Of a DNA stretch of 64,000 bases, positions 35,664-45,479 are shown piece after piece. The notes under the pieces were generated by a model. The model was not told the DNA's origin, did not search any database, and saw nothing but the letters and a program-made list of their open reading frames with translations. The stretch is taken from the NCBI GenBank assembly GCA_964464895.1, contig CAYXGY010000010.1:13924-77923 (forward strand), in the 5' to 3' direction. Within the stretch, counting starts at the first letter, position 1; every line of letters starts with the position of its first letter. The stretch comes from Helicobacter_D sp964464895 (GTDB lineage: Bacteria; Campylobacterota; Campylobacteria; Campylobacterales; Helicobacteraceae). Made by a program: the position numbers and the translations under genes.

Positions 35664-37502
35664 CTATTTAAAGGTGCGTTTGCCATCGGTATTTACAATA
35701 TCATCAAAACTATCCAAATAATCCAAATAAGCAATAAGATATTTACGACTTAGATTAAAATGTGCTTTGAAATTCTCCAAATCCAAATACCCTTCTTTTT
35801 GAATAATTTTGCGCATTAATTCAAGCAGACGCGCTAAAACATCACTACAAATAAACAACCGATGATTCAAGCGCACAATCTTTTTTTCACGCGTCAAACG
35901 TTTGAAAACAGAATCCCCTGTTTGTCTATCAATATCCAATGCGTCATATAAATTATAAGGGGCGATGGGCTGAAACTCTTGATTCTGCAAGGTTTGATAA
36001 ATCGTTTTATAAAAATAATCCGCAATCTGTCTAGTATCATTCGCCTCTAATCCTAAAACATTATTGGGAGAAATATAAAAAGAATCCACTTTATTTAATT
36101 CTCCCCTCTTCAAGCTTTCCTCCAAAACACTTTTAGCAAATTCTTCTGCAATCCAACTATGCTTTTGACTCAAAAGTGCCGCACTCAAAAGTGCGTTAGG
36201 ATTCTTGGACAAAATCCCTAAAATCATTTTATACACCATTTCTCTAGCGGCTTTTGGATAAACAATCAATTCCTTTTCGCACACAAAACATTGTGGAATT
36301 TCTGACGCAATCTCTAATGCCCTAGATTGTGAAATCCCGAAACGTTGGGTTGCGCTAATAAGCCCAAAGCCTTTTTTATGCGCTTGAAGCATAATTGTAA
36401 AAGCACCTTTTAAATCTCCCTCACTTAAAAGATTCAAATATTTTACCTTTTGTGCTTTTTTCATCGGATCTACAATAGGATTCAAGATTCTACCCCCGCC
36501 CAAAGTTTGCTTATCATCACGCAAGATAAATCTTTCATTAAATATACCAAAGATTGGGGTTGAGGTTTTTAATGTTGCAAACTTTTTATCTTTATCCAAA
36601 AATAATATGCGCGCATCACAACGCATTGCCCCTATAAAGAGCTGCACTTCACTATTATGCTCTATTGCCTCAAAGGCACAAATCTCTACTTCTATGCTAT
36701 CAAATCCACGCAAATATCCCTTTTTTGTAAGCAAATCCCCACGTTTTAATTCTTGGTGCGAAACCCCATTGAGATTAATCGCCACGCGCGCACCATTAGG
36801 AGCTATGGATTGGGATTGCCCATGCACTTGGAGATTCTTAATCCCAAGCATTCTTCCAAGCTGCGCACACCATATTTTTTCTTTACTATTCAAATCTCCA
36901 TTCATCAATGTGCCGCTCACGACACAACCTGCACCTTTAATCACGAATGCGCGGTCAATGTAGTAGCGGAAAAATCCCAAATCCTTATGATTCTTTTTGG
37001 GTAACGCAAAAAGAACCTCCTTTAATGCCTGAATGCTTTGTTTATTGTGGATAGAACAACTTAGAATCTGAAAATTCAAACTTGGAAATTTATCAAAAAG
37101 ATTTTTAACCTCTCCCTTTAGCTCCTCTATTCTTTCTAAATCTACCAAATCAGATTTACTCAATACAACAATAAAATCACTAATGCCAAGCAAATAAGCA
37201 ATCCTTAAATGTTCTAATGTTTGGGGCATAATACCCTCATTTGCAGCAATTAAAAGTAGTGCATAATCCACACCAAATGCCCCAGCAATCATATTTTTCA
37301 CTAATTTTTCGTGTCCAGGCACATCAATAAAAGAAATATTTCTCTCTTTTTGGCTCAGATTGGAAAAACTCAAATCCAATGTAATGCCTCGCTCTTTTTC
37401 TTGTGCAAAACTATCTCCCCAAAATCCATTCATCGCAGCGATTAAGCTTGTTTTGCCGTGGTCAATATGCCCCATTGTGCCAATAATTAAATTTTCTTGC
37501 AT
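35664..37502 (-). CDS. selB: Selenocysteine-specific elongation factor SelB
   Basis: A 612-residue GTPase that brings Sec-tRNA to UGA codons with a SECIS element. The N-terminus has G-H-I-D-H-G-K-T-S (G1), D-V-P-G-H-E (G3) and S-K-S-D (G4). After the EF-Tu-like domains come winged-helix domains for SECIS binding at the C-terminus (about 400-612). I start at ATG 37502, which has GAGGAAATCA upstream, rather than ATG 37514. It follows selA by 14 bp. Confidence 0.95.
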   Translation of the reverse strand: MQENLIIGTMGHIDHGKTSLIAAMNGFWGDSFAQEKERGITLDLSFSNLSQKERNISFIDVPGHEKLVKNMIAGAFGVDYALLLIAANEGIMPQTLEHLRIAYLLGISDFIVVLSKSDLVDLERIEELKGEVKNLFDKFPSLNFQILSCSIHNKQSIQALKEVLFALPKKNHKDLGFFRYYIDRAFVIKGAGCVVSGTLMNGDLNSKEKIWCAQLGRMLGIKNLQVHGQSQSIAPNGARVAINLNGVSHQELKRGDLLTKKGYLRGFDSIEVEICAFEAIEHNSEVQLFIGAMRCDARILFLDKDKKFATLKTSTPIFGIFNERFILRDDKQTLGGGRILNPIVDPMKKAQKVKYLNLLSEGDLKGAFTIMLQAHKKGFGLISATQRFGISQSRALEIASEIPQCFVCEKELIVYPKAAREMVYKMILGILSKNPNALLSAALLSQKHSWIAEEFAKSVLEESLKRGELNKVDSFYISPNNVLGLEANDTRQIADYFYKTIYQTLQNQEFQPIAPYNLYDALDIDRQTGDSVFKRLTREKKIVRLNHRLFICSDVLARLLELMRKIIQKEGYLDLENFKAHFNLSRKYLIAYLDYLDSFDDIVNTDGKRTFK

Positions 37503-37516
37503 TGATTTCCTCATTT

Positions 37517-38905
37517 CTATTTAAATTTTATCGTTTTAAGCTTCACAAAAGCCTCTGCGATTCTCTCCTTATCGCCCTCTAGCAAAGTGCGCGAATCCAA
37601 AATCAATGCGCCACTTTCTAACCTAGCGATAATGCCCTCTTTGCGCAAATACCTTTCTAACTGCTCCTCATTAAAACCAAAAGCTGCTAAATCTTTTGCC
37701 ACAATTGCAACTCCAAAAGACTCTAAATAATGGCTTGGCATTGCCCCTCCTCCACTATAACTTTTGGTTGGGATAACTTTGGGGGCAAAATCATTTGAAA
37801 TCAGACTTGCCAACGCCTCTGCCTTGCGCTTTAACTCCTCTTGTCCTCTAAGCAACAAATGACAAGTAGGGATTTTTTCTGTTTTACCCTCCAAATAAGC
37901 ATTTAATGTCGCCTCAAGGGCTGCAATCGTGAATTTATCTACGCGCAACATTCTTAGAAGTTGGTTTTGTTTCAGTTTATCTATCAAGGCTTTTTTGCCA
38001 AAGATAATGCCCGCTTGCGCCCCGCCTAAGAGCTTATCTCCGCTAAAGCTTACGAGGCTTGGATTGAGGCTTGCAATTTCTTCTAAAGCAGGTTCAAATT
38101 TCTTTAGACTATTTTCAAATCCATTCAAGCCAAAATATCCACTTCCCAAATCATAATAATCAATGAGATTCTGTGTAGTAGCCAGCTCTACAATTTCTTT
38201 AAAATCAACTTCTTTTACAAATCCACTCATAGCATAATTAGACTTGTGTGCCTTAAAAAGCATTGCTGTATTTTCATTGATTGCTTCTTGATAGTCTTTC
38301 AAATGCGTTTTGTTTGTCGTGCCAATCTCACGCAAAATCGCACCAGAATCCGTCATAACTCTTGGAATCCGAAAGCTCCCGCCAATTTCAATCAGCTCTC
38401 CACGTGAGACAACTACCTCTTTGCCTTTGGCAAAAGTATTGAAAATCAAAAAAACCGCCGCGGCATTATTATTGACTACCAAAACATCTTCCGCTCCCAA
38501 AAGCGCCCTAAACAAACCCTTTAAATGCACATAACGTTCGCTACGATTCCCTCTCTCTTGGTCGTATTCTAAATTATTATAACGCGTTAAAATGGGCAGA
38601 ATCTCTTGTAAGATTGAGGGGGAAAACACGCTACGTCCAAGATTCGTATGCACCACGATTCCGGTCGCATTAACGAGAGGTTTTAAGGATTTTTGCGTGA
38701 GGACGTGGTATTGTTTGGTAACTTGTTGGACACAAGATTCCAAATCCAAAATCTTGCCACCTTGTAACAAATCTTTACGATAGTCGCTCAAAAATTCCGT
38801 AAGGAGATTTTTGGCTAAATTTGAATTAAAATTACTCCCCAATGCGTCCCTTAACGCATTGAGTAATTTGTCTGTTTTGGGGATATGTCGTAGAATATCT
38901 TGCAT
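37517..38905 (-). CDS. selA: L-seryl-tRNA(Sec) selenium transferase SelA
   Basis: A 462-residue PLP enzyme converting Ser-tRNA(Sec) to Sec-tRNA(Sec) with selenophosphate. Landmarks: P-L-V-N-A-T-G-I-V-V-H-T-N-L-G-R, V-N-N-N-A-A-A-V, D-L-G-S-G-Y and the PLP lysine in F-S-G-D-K-L-L-G-G. Length is normal. First gene of the sel-moe run. The selC tRNA and selD were not found here. Confidence 0.96.
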   Translation of the reverse strand: MQDILRHIPKTDKLLNALRDALGSNFNSNLAKNLLTEFLSDYRKDLLQGGKILDLESCVQQVTKQYHVLTQKSLKPLVNATGIVVHTNLGRSVFSPSILQEILPILTRYNNLEYDQERGNRSERYVHLKGLFRALLGAEDVLVVNNNAAAVFLIFNTFAKGKEVVVSRGELIEIGGSFRIPRVMTDSGAILREIGTTNKTHLKDYQEAINENTAMLFKAHKSNYAMSGFVKEVDFKEIVELATTQNLIDYYDLGSGYFGLNGFENSLKKFEPALEEIASLNPSLVSFSGDKLLGGAQAGIIFGKKALIDKLKQNQLLRMLRVDKFTIAALEATLNAYLEGKTEKIPTCHLLLRGQEELKRKAEALASLISNDFAPKVIPTKSYSGGGAMPSHYLESFGVAIVAKDLAAFGFNEEQLERYLRKEGIIARLESGALILDSRTLLEGDKERIAEAFVKLKTIKFK

Positions 38906-38997
38906 TACCTATTCTTTTGTGTAAATTTTAGCTTAAAAGCGTAGCGCATTCTTACTTTATTTTCTGTGAATTTTGCAAGATTTCGCACAGATTTTGA

Positions 38998-39003
38998 TAT
39001 AAT
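38998..39003 (+). promoter_or_regulatory. Promoter of the universal stress gene (TATAAT)
   Basis: TTTTGATATAATTTTT lies 30 bp before ATG 39033. A good -10, with no clear -35. Confidence 0.5.
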
Positions 39004-39032
39004 TTTTATCATTTTATTTAATAAGGCTTGCG

Positions 39033-39449
39033 ATGAAAAAGATTTTATTTGCCGTAGATGGGACAAAATCTTGTCAAAAAGCGGCAGAATTTGTGGTAAA
39101 TTTTTTCGGCGACAGGGACGATTGCGCAATTACTATTATTCACGTCAAAACCCCCATTATGCTTTATGGAGAAGCGGCACTTGCGGCTTATGAGGAAATT
39201 GAAAAAAAAGAAAATGCACAAAGCGATAAACTATTAGAAGAATTTTGTGCAATTTTCACTGACAAAGGTGTCAATATCAAACAAAAACTGCTAGAGGGCG
39301 AAGCTGTAACAGAAGTGTTAGCCTATGCCAAAGATTTTGATTTGCTCGTCATTGGGCAGAGTGAGGAAAGCTTTTGGAATAAAATCTTTTCTACCAATCA
39401 AAACGATTTTTCACAAAAATCTCCGATTCCTATTTTGATTGTAAAATAA
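39033..39449 (+). CDS. Universal stress protein (UspA family)
   Basis: A 138-residue single UspA domain with K-K-I-L-F-A-V-D-G-T at the N-terminus, the I-I-H-V-K segment, and D-L-L-V-I-G-Q-S followed by P-I-P-I-L-I-V-K. The exact G-2x-G-9x-G ATP motif is not complete (G-Q-S-E-E), so ATP binding is uncertain. First of a short forward run with the TPR-like and CiaD-like genes. Confidence 0.8.
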   Translation: MKKILFAVDGTKSCQKAAEFVVNFFGDRDDCAITIIHVKTPIMLYGEAALAAYEEIEKKENAQSDKLLEEFCAIFTDKGVNIKQKLLEGEAVTEVLAYAKDFDLLVIGQSEESFWNKIFSTNQNDFSQKSPIPILIVK

Positions 39450-39488
39450 AATGACAGATTTAAAGCCCTGTAAAAGTCAAGGATTCTA

Positions 39489-39737
39489 ATGAAAACTCTA
39501 ACGCTCGCAAGCATTTATGAAATACAAGGGCACGCTCACGAAGCAGCAGAGATTTATAAAACCATTTTAGAGGAAGACCCCAACAACATTGAAGCCAAAA
39601 TCGCGCTAAAACGACTAGTCAGCAATCGCAAAAACTATGGTAAAGCAAGGGAGGATATGTTGAATCTCTTTATCCAAATGGATAGTGAAGTAGAGTTTAA
39701 TGAGTTTGAAAGGTGGTTAGGACAACTATGGAACTAA
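39489..39737 (+). CDS. Short TPR-like protein
   Basis: An 82-residue protein with about one and a half TPR-like helices (A-S-I-Y-E-I-Q-G-H-A-H-E-A-A-E-I-Y-K, then E-D-P-N-N-I-E-A-K-I-A-L). No signal peptide. The last 10 bp overlap the next gene (ATGGAACTAA). Small proteins like this are common beside the next gene in Campylobacterota, but I assign no function. Confidence 0.55.
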   Translation: MKTLTLASIYEIQGHAHEAAEIYKTILEEDPNNIEAKIALKRLVSNRKNYGKAREDMLNLFIQMDSEVEFNEFERWLGQLWN

Positions 39738-40135
39738 AAGAAGCGATTTTACAAACATTAGCCGAAATTGATACGGGAGATTCTATCAACGAATCTAACT
39801 CAAACGATACATTAGAAGAACCCAAGCTAGAACGTGATGCTTTATTGGACATTCTACCCCCCGATAATCCAAGCCAAAATACCAATACACAGAATCCTTA
39901 TGCACGCAAAATTGAAAAGCTAGATTTCAAAAATACCGAAGAACTTAAAACACTGCTAACCAAATCCTATTTAGAGGAAGAAAAATTTCTTAATTCCTTG
40001 CAAGAAAGAATCCTTGTGCTTTTTGAGGGCTTACAATCTCCGAATAATCGCAATATTGAGACAAAAGTAGATATGATTTTGAATTTTTTAGAATTTACTT
40101 TAGCCATTATTGACGAAAAAAAGAATCAAAAATGA
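39728..40135 (+). CDS. CiaD-like small cytoplasmic protein
   Basis: 135 residues from ATG 39728, overlapping the previous stop, so I reject an in-frame start at 39713. The middle is acidic, low-complexity. The C-terminal part, L-Q-E-R-I-L-V-L-F-E-G-L-Q...K-V-D-M-I-L-N-F-L-E-F-T-L-A, resembles the C-terminal helix of CiaD-like proteins of Campylobacter jejuni (secreted effector CiaD). That match is from memory and needs a search. No membrane segment. Confidence 0.5.
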   Translation: MELKEAILQTLAEIDTGDSINESNSNDTLEEPKLERDALLDILPPDNPSQNTNTQNPYARKIEKLDFKNTEELKTLLTKSYLEEEKFLNSLQERILVLFEGLQSPNNRNIETKVDMILNFLEFTLAIIDEKKNQK

Positions 40136-40175
40136 AAAAAAATTTTTTATTTACCTTTGATTTACTATTTTCTTT

Positions 40176-40397
40176 TATAATTTCGTCATCTCAACGGGAT
40201 GAGTTGAGAGACAGGCTTAACGCAATGTTAAGTTTGGACTTTTTGCGAAGAAAAGTTTTTCATCCACTTCTCCTTTGCTTAAGGACACTTAGCGTGAGTA
40301 AGTTCTTTGAAATTATTGTCAATTCTAGTGGGCATTTTCCTCAATTTTTCTTTAACCCCCTAAAATACCCAATCCTCCTTTTTGCAAGGAAAATGCC
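40176..40397 (+). ncRNA. Candidate structured leader or small RNA before arsR
   Basis: TATAAT 40176-40181 would start a transcript near 40188. That transcript has two tandem hairpins (CTCAAC-N7-GTTGAG and CTTAAC-N5-GTTAAG) and further short inverted repeats (ACTTTT...AAAAGT) before ArsR. A 90-residue frame (40132-40404) here looks non-coding. Evidence is structural only, by eye. Confidence 0.3.
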
Positions 40398-41081
40398 ATG
40401 CTAGAAGTCCTGATGATAGAAGATGATTTGGAGTTAGCGACCATTCTTGGCGAATACTTAAAAGCTCATGATATTAATGTAACGAATTATGATGAGCCCT
40501 ATACAGGCATGAGTGCAATCAACACTCGACATTTTGACCTCCTTCTTTTAGATCTAACACTCCCAAACCTAGATGGGCTTGAAGTTTGCAAGAAGGTCGC
40601 AAAAGAAAAACGAATTCCGATTATCATCTCTTCTGCAAGACACGATATTGATGATAGAGTGCTAGGGTTAGAATTTGGTGCAGACGATTATATCCCTAAG
40701 CCTTACGACCCAAAAGAACTCATTGCGAGAATCCATAGTGTCCTTCGTAGATACAATTTATCCAACAAACCAAACCAAACAGAAACATCTATTTTGCCTT
40801 TTGTGCTTGATAAAGGAAGTAGAGAAATTTACCTCAACGAAGAAGCACTTAATTTGACTAAAGCGGAATACGAAATTCTAAGCTTTATGCTTGAAAATGT
40901 TAATCAAGCTTTAACGCGTGATTCTATTGCTGCACATTCAGATTCTATTAACCCAGATTCTAGCAACAAAAGCATTGATGTCATCATTGGACGCTTGCGC
41001 AACAAAATAGAAAGAGGAGATAAAAAGTTCATCTTTTCTGTGCGTGGGATTGGTTATAAACTGCAATTAAAAGATGATTAA
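40398..41081 (+). CDS. arsR: OmpR-type response regulator, ArsR-like
   Basis: A 227-residue regulator. The receiver domain has acidic D9/D10, the phospho-acceptor D52 in L-L-L-L-D-L-T-L-P, and K102-region D-Y-I-P-K-P-Y. The C-terminal winged helix has R-N-K-I-E...S-V-R-G-I-G-Y-K. It overlaps the kinase by 8 bp and is followed by hemB, the order of the acid-response ArsRS pair of H. pylori (HP0166-HP0165-HP0163). Conservation of D52 also fits. The symbol is transferred by synteny. Confidence 0.75.
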   Translation: MLEVLMIEDDLELATILGEYLKAHDINVTNYDEPYTGMSAINTRHFDLLLLDLTLPNLDGLEVCKKVAKEKRIPIIISSARHDIDDRVLGLEFGADDYIPKPYDPKELIARIHSVLRRYNLSNKPNQTETSILPFVLDKGSREIYLNEEALNLTKAEYEILSFMLENVNQALTRDSIAAHSDSINPDSSNKSIDVIIGRLRNKIERGDKKFIFSVRGIGYKLQLKDD

Positions 41082-42312
41082 AAATTCTATTTTCGTTAAA
41101 ATTACGATTTTATTCATAGTCGCTATCATCTGTCTAGGTGCATTTTCTTATTATTTTATCCGAGAGGAAATCAATGAGGGCATCTTAAAAGACCAACTCA
41201 AATACAATCAATTTTTAACCACTATCAACCAATTAGTGCGCTTTGGCGGCAATATAGAATTGATTGAAAAATATCTTAAAGAGCTAGATTTACACCAAAT
41301 CCAAGACACCAAAACATTAGAACAATTCCAAAATCACTTAACGCAGAATCTCAACAATGGAATGATTGCAAAAATCATTAAGCAAGAAAATGGAATTTAT
41401 CTTTTTTTGCAAACTCCACAAGAGTGGAAACTCTATGGCGGTTTATATTCTCATAGGCTTTTTAACTATTATTTAATTACATTTTTTGCCTTTTTGGTGG
41501 TTGTTTTTTTATTTGCTCTTGTGATTAAAAGTATTTTGCCACTTAAAACCTTGCGCAAAGAGATTCGTAAATTTGCCGATGGACAAACAAATATTTCCTG
41601 TAAAATCAACCAAAATGACGAAATCGGCGAGCTCTCGCGTGAATTTGAAAATGCAGCAGAAAAAATCAATGCCCTCAACCAATCCAGACATCTCTTTTTG
41701 CGCTCTATTATGCACGAGCTCAAAACCCCAATTACTAAAGGCAGAATCACAGCAGAAATGATAGACAACCCACTTTACAAAGAACGACTTTGCAGCGTAT
41801 TTGACCGCCTAAATAGTCTCATCAATGAATTTGCTAAGATTGAAGAATTAAGCTCACGCAATTACTGCCTTAACAAACAAAACTATGTGTTAAAAGACAT
41901 TTTGCAACGCGTTTTTGTAATGCTACTTTTAGACAAAGAACAAATCCAAGAGCTTTTTATTTTACCTAGCGAAAACTATCTTTTGCATTGCGACTTTGAA
42001 ATGCTCGCTTTGGCTATCAAAAATTTACTGGATAATGCGCTAAAATACAAAACAAAAGGCAAGGTAGAAATTGAAATCCAAAACGAGAATCTTTTAGTTT
42101 CAAACTTTGGTGCGCCCCTGCCTTATAGTCTAAAAGACCACGCTAAACCCTTTTTCAAGGACAGCAAATCCAATAAAAATGGTGGCTTGGGCTTAGGAAT
42201 CTATATCGTCAAAAGCACTTTGGAATCTCAAGGATTGAAGTTAGATTACCGCCACGAAAAGGATAAAAATTATTTTATCATTCAAGGCATTATTGCCAAA
42301 ACCAAACCATAA
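41074..42312 (+). CDS. arsS: Sensor histidine kinase, ArsS-like
   Basis: A 412-residue kinase. A first helix (V-A-I-I-C-L-G-A-F-S-Y-Y) and a second near 135-150 enclose a sensor loop. A HAMP-like region follows, then the H-box R-S-I-M-H-E-L-K-T-P, N-box N-L-L-D-N-A and G-box G-G-L-G-L-G-I-Y. Partner of the adjacent regulator. In H. pylori the ArsS 3' end carries a poly-C tract. No such tract is present here before hemB. Confidence 0.8.
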   Translation: MIKNSIFVKITILFIVAIICLGAFSYYFIREEINEGILKDQLKYNQFLTTINQLVRFGGNIELIEKYLKELDLHQIQDTKTLEQFQNHLTQNLNNGMIAKIIKQENGIYLFLQTPQEWKLYGGLYSHRLFNYYLITFFAFLVVVFLFALVIKSILPLKTLRKEIRKFADGQTNISCKINQNDEIGELSREFENAAEKINALNQSRHLFLRSIMHELKTPITKGRITAEMIDNPLYKERLCSVFDRLNSLINEFAKIEELSSRNYCLNKQNYVLKDILQRVFVMLLLDKEQIQELFILPSENYLLHCDFEMLALAIKNLLDNALKYKTKGKVEIEIQNENLLVSNFGAPLPYSLKDHAKPFFKDSKSNKNGGLGLGIYIVKSTLESQGLKLDYRHEKDKNYFIIQGIIAKTKP

Positions 42313-42322
42313 AGGAAGAAAT

Positions 42323-43288
42323 ATGTTCAAACGTTTAAGAAGAGTTCGGTTAAACCCTGTTGTGAGGAATCTCGTAGAGGAAACAAGCTTGCGCACGAAA
42401 GACTTAATCTATCCCCTCTTTATTACGCACGGGGAGGGCATTAAAAATGCAATCCCATCTATGCCTGATGTCTATCAACTAAGCATTGATAACGTCTTAA
42501 AAGAATGTGAGGAATTAGAACAATTAGGCATCGAAGCAATTATGCTTTTTGGGATTCCAGCCATTAAAGATAGTGTAGGCAGTGAGGCACTAAGTTCGGA
42601 GGGCATTATCGCACAAGCCTTGCGCACAATTAAAGCGAAATTCCCCCAAATGCTCCTTTGTGTAGATTTATGCTTCTGCGAATACACAGACCACGGGCAT
42701 TGTGGAATCCTAAACCCAAAATTACAGAGTGTGGATAATGATTTAACCCTAGAGATTCTAAACAAACAAGCTCTTGTGCTTGCACAAGCGGGTGCGGATT
42801 TGATTGCACCAAGTGGAATGATGGACGGAATGATAGAACACTTACGCAACACATTGGATGGCGCGGGATTTTCTCATATTCCGCTAATGAGCTATTCTAC
42901 CAAATTTGCGAGTGGCTATTATGGACCTTTCCGAGATGTTGCAAACAGCACACCAAGTTTCGGAGACCGCAAAAGTTACCAACAAAATCCCGCAAACCGC
43001 CGAGAAGCAATCTTAGAGAGCCTAGAAGACGAAAGACAGGGTGCGGATATTTTAATGGTTAAACCCGCACTCGCTTATCTTGACATTGTGCGCGATATTA
43101 GAGAACGCACCTTATTGCCCCTTGCAGTGTATAATGTAAGCGGAGAATATGCAATGCTGAAATTTGCGCAAAAGAATCATTTGATTGATTATGAACGCGT
43201 TTTATTAGAAACGATGATTGGCTTTAAACGCGCAGGAGCAGATATTATCATCACTTATCACGCGAAAGAAATTGCGAATCTCTTATAG
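42323..43288 (+). CDS. hemB: Delta-aminolevulinic acid dehydratase
   Basis: A 321-residue heme-pathway enzyme condensing two 5-aminolevulinates to porphobilinogen. Start at ATG 42323 is set by AAGGAAG just upstream, not the earlier frame opening within arsS. Metal-site cysteines are in C-V-D-L-C-F-C-E-Y-T-D-H-G-H-C-G. Active-site lysines are in Y-S-T-K-F-A-S and M-V-K-P-A-L. Normal length. Confidence 0.96.
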   Translation: MFKRLRRVRLNPVVRNLVEETSLRTKDLIYPLFITHGEGIKNAIPSMPDVYQLSIDNVLKECEELEQLGIEAIMLFGIPAIKDSVGSEALSSEGIIAQALRTIKAKFPQMLLCVDLCFCEYTDHGHCGILNPKLQSVDNDLTLEILNKQALVLAQAGADLIAPSGMMDGMIEHLRNTLDGAGFSHIPLMSYSTKFASGYYGPFRDVANSTPSFGDRKSYQQNPANRREAILESLEDERQGADILMVKPALAYLDIVRDIRERTLLPLAVYNVSGEYAMLKFAQKNHLIDYERVLLETMIGFKRAGADIIITYHAKEIANLL

Positions 43289-43535
43289 AGTTTGAGAGAT
43301 TCTATCGTAAAGATTTTTGTATGCGAGATTATGGATTGCTTCGGGTAATGCCCTCACAATGACGCACTGATTCCTGTCATTGTGAAACTCCACCGCTATG
43401 GAATCGTGGCGCACACCATGTAGTGGTTTGTCTGCGAGGCAAGACTCTAAATTGTGCATTGCTTCGCCCACGCTCGCAAGGAAGAAGTGGCTTTACGAAT
43501 GATTTGCGAGGGAAGCGGAAGCCCCGCAAGGGCAG
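43289..43535. repeat. Intergenic repeat region
   Basis: A non-coding gap between hemB and the ABC-F gene. It contains GTATGCGAGATTATGGATTGC (43319-43339), also found in the element at 29021-29176, followed by further GC-richer segments such as CACAATGACGC...GTCATTGTG that can fold. Likely one or two interspersed palindromic elements. No gene seen. Confidence 0.5.
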
Positions 43536-45479
43536 TCATAGATTCGCTTCTTGTTCCTCTAACTCCAAATATTGCATAATTTTTTCCTCGCACAATGCAT
43601 TTTTGGCTTCAAATTCCACTGATTTTTCTTGTAACTCTTGTGTGCTTAAATCGCCACTAAACAACACTTTTTCAAGCTCCTTAATCTCCATTTCTAGGGC
43701 TTCGATTTCTTGTGGCAAAATCTCCAACAACCGCTTTTGATGATAGCTTAATTTCGTTTTCTTTGCATTTGAGTGATTTCTGGGCTCTTTGGAATCTTGA
43801 GCGACATTTTGCGAATCCAATTCCACGCTTAAAGCCTGATACTCTCTTAATTCACTTTCAATCTCTAAATATTCACTAAAGCTTTTATGCGATTCCACTA
43901 CTTCGCCATTGCCCCTAAAGACATAGAGTTTTTGTGCGATTTTATCCACAAAGTAGCGGTCGTGGCTCACAAAAATAATCGTTCCCTCAAAACTCTGTAA
44001 GTATTCCTCCAAAATATTAATCGTAGGAATATCCAAATCATTCGTTGGCTCATCTAAGATTAAACAATCATACGACTTTGTAAAAAGCAAGGCAAGTGCG
44101 ACACGATTCTTTTCCCCTCCACTTAATGCCCCGATTTTCTTATCCAAAAACTCTTTAGGAAACAAAAAATTCTTCAAATAACCAAAAATGTGCATACTCT
44201 TGCCACGCACCTCAATATGGTCTCCCCCAAAAGGACAAAAAGTCTCTAGCAAATCCTTGCTATCATCTAAGTTTTCTCGGTGTTGGTCAAAATAGCCAAT
44301 CTTTACTTCTCCGCATTCAATGCTCCCACTTGTCGGCTTAATTTGCCCCAAAAAGAGTTTGAGCAAAGTAGATTTTCCCGCGCCATTGCGTCCCACGATT
44401 GCGATTTTATTACATTGCAAAATCCTTGTAGTGAAATCACGAATCAAAACTTTTCCACCCATCTCTACGCAGAGATTCTTTGTTTCAAACAACATTTTCT
44501 TGCGATTGACGCCCTCTTCTTGATTGAAATTCTTGCGCTCCCGCTCCAATTCCAAACGCATCTTGCGAATAATAGAGGGATTCGTTTTCGCCTCTTGGCG
44601 CATTTGCATTAATCGTGCTTTGCGTCCCTCATTGCGTTTCACTCTCGCACGCACCCCACGCGCCAACCATTCCTCCTCGGCTTTAAGGTGTTTCAAGAGC
44701 GTTTCGTGGCTTTTGGCAAGGCTTAAGAGCAAGTTTTCCTTTTGACGCAGATAATCACTATATCCACCTTTGAAATGGCGAATCTTGCCCTCCTCTACCT
44801 CCACCACACGCGTTGCGATTTTATCAATGAAATAGCGGTCGTGACTAATAAACGCCAATGTCCAATTTGCACGCAGCATAGATTCCAAAAACTCTACCAT
44901 TTGCACATCTAGGTGGTTTGTCGGCTCATCTAGCAGCAAAACATCTGGCTTGGTTAGCAAAAGGCACGCAAGCGCGATGCGCTTTTGTTCTCCACCACTT
45001 AGCAAATTCACGAATTGATTTTGCAGAGATTCTAACCCAAAAGTCTCCAATACTTGTTTGACTTTTGCTTCCAAATCCCACGCATTATGGTGGTCAATGA
45101 AACTAGATAATTCTGCGGATTCGCGTAAGAGCGTTTTATCGTTGGGGTTCTCTTGGAGCAATTTTACCACTTCAAAATAACGCATTTTGGCGCACTTTAG
45201 AGATTCTAACGCTTCCAAAATAGCATTTTTAGTTGTTTGTTCCTCCCTGAAATGTGGCTTTTGAATCAAGTGTTTGATTTCCAAATCTCCCTCAACAATC
45301 CGCACTCCCTCATCGGGCTCTAAATCTCCGCTTAGAATCTTTAACAAAGTAGATTTTCCTGCGCCATTGCGTCCAACGATTGCAACGCGTTCGCCCTCTC
45401 GCAAATGGAAAGAAATCTCTTTCAAAATCACTTTATAATCATATTGCTTGGAAATATTTTGCAAAGAAAGATTAGACAT
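43536..45479 (-). CDS. ABC-F family ATPase (Uup-like)
   Basis: About 647 residues from ATG 45479; a longer frame opening upstream lies in lgt. It has two nucleotide-binding domains with Walker A G-R-N-G-A-G-K-S-T twice, signatures L-S-G-G-E-Q-K-R and L-S-G-G-E-K-N-R, Walker B L-L-L-D-E-P-T-N and L-I-L-D-E-P-T-N, a charged linker between them and a C-terminal coiled coil. No membrane helices. ABC-F proteins act on ribosomes or DNA rather than in transport. The start overlaps lgt by 8 bp. Confidence 0.9.
   Translation of the reverse strand: MSNLSLQNISKQYDYKVILKEISFHLREGERVAIVGRNGAGKSTLLKILSGDLEPDEGVRIVEGDLEIKHLIQKPHFREEQTTKNAILEALESLKCAKMRYFEVVKLLQENPNDKTLLRESAELSSFIDHHNAWDLEAKVKQVLETFGLESLQNQFVNLLSGGEQKRIALACLLLTKPDVLLLDEPTNHLDVQMVEFLESMLRANWTLAFISHDRYFIDKIATRVVEVEEGKIRHFKGGYSDYLRQKENLLLSLAKSHETLLKHLKAEEEWLARGVRARVKRNEGRKARLMQMRQEAKTNPSIIRKMRLELERERKNFNQEEGVNRKKMLFETKNLCVEMGGKVLIRDFTTRILQCNKIAIVGRNGAGKSTLLKLFLGQIKPTSGSIECGEVKIGYFDQHRENLDDSKDLLETFCPFGGDHIEVRGKSMHIFGYLKNFLFPKEFLDKKIGALSGGEKNRVALALLFTKSYDCLILDEPTNDLDIPTINILEEYLQSFEGTIIFVSHDRYFVDKIAQKLYVFRGNGEVVESHKSFSEYLEIESELREYQALSVELDSQNVAQDSKEPRNHSNAKKTKLSYHQKRLLEILPQEIEALEMEIKELEKVLFSGDLSTQELQEKSVEFEAKNALCEEKIMQYLELEEQEANL

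Noticed and set aside
40132..40404. A 90-residue frame before arsR
   Set aside because: It runs through hairpin-forming sequence, overlaps the arsR start, has no normal ribosome site and reads as low-complexity Phe/Leu/Ser. Treated as a leader instead.
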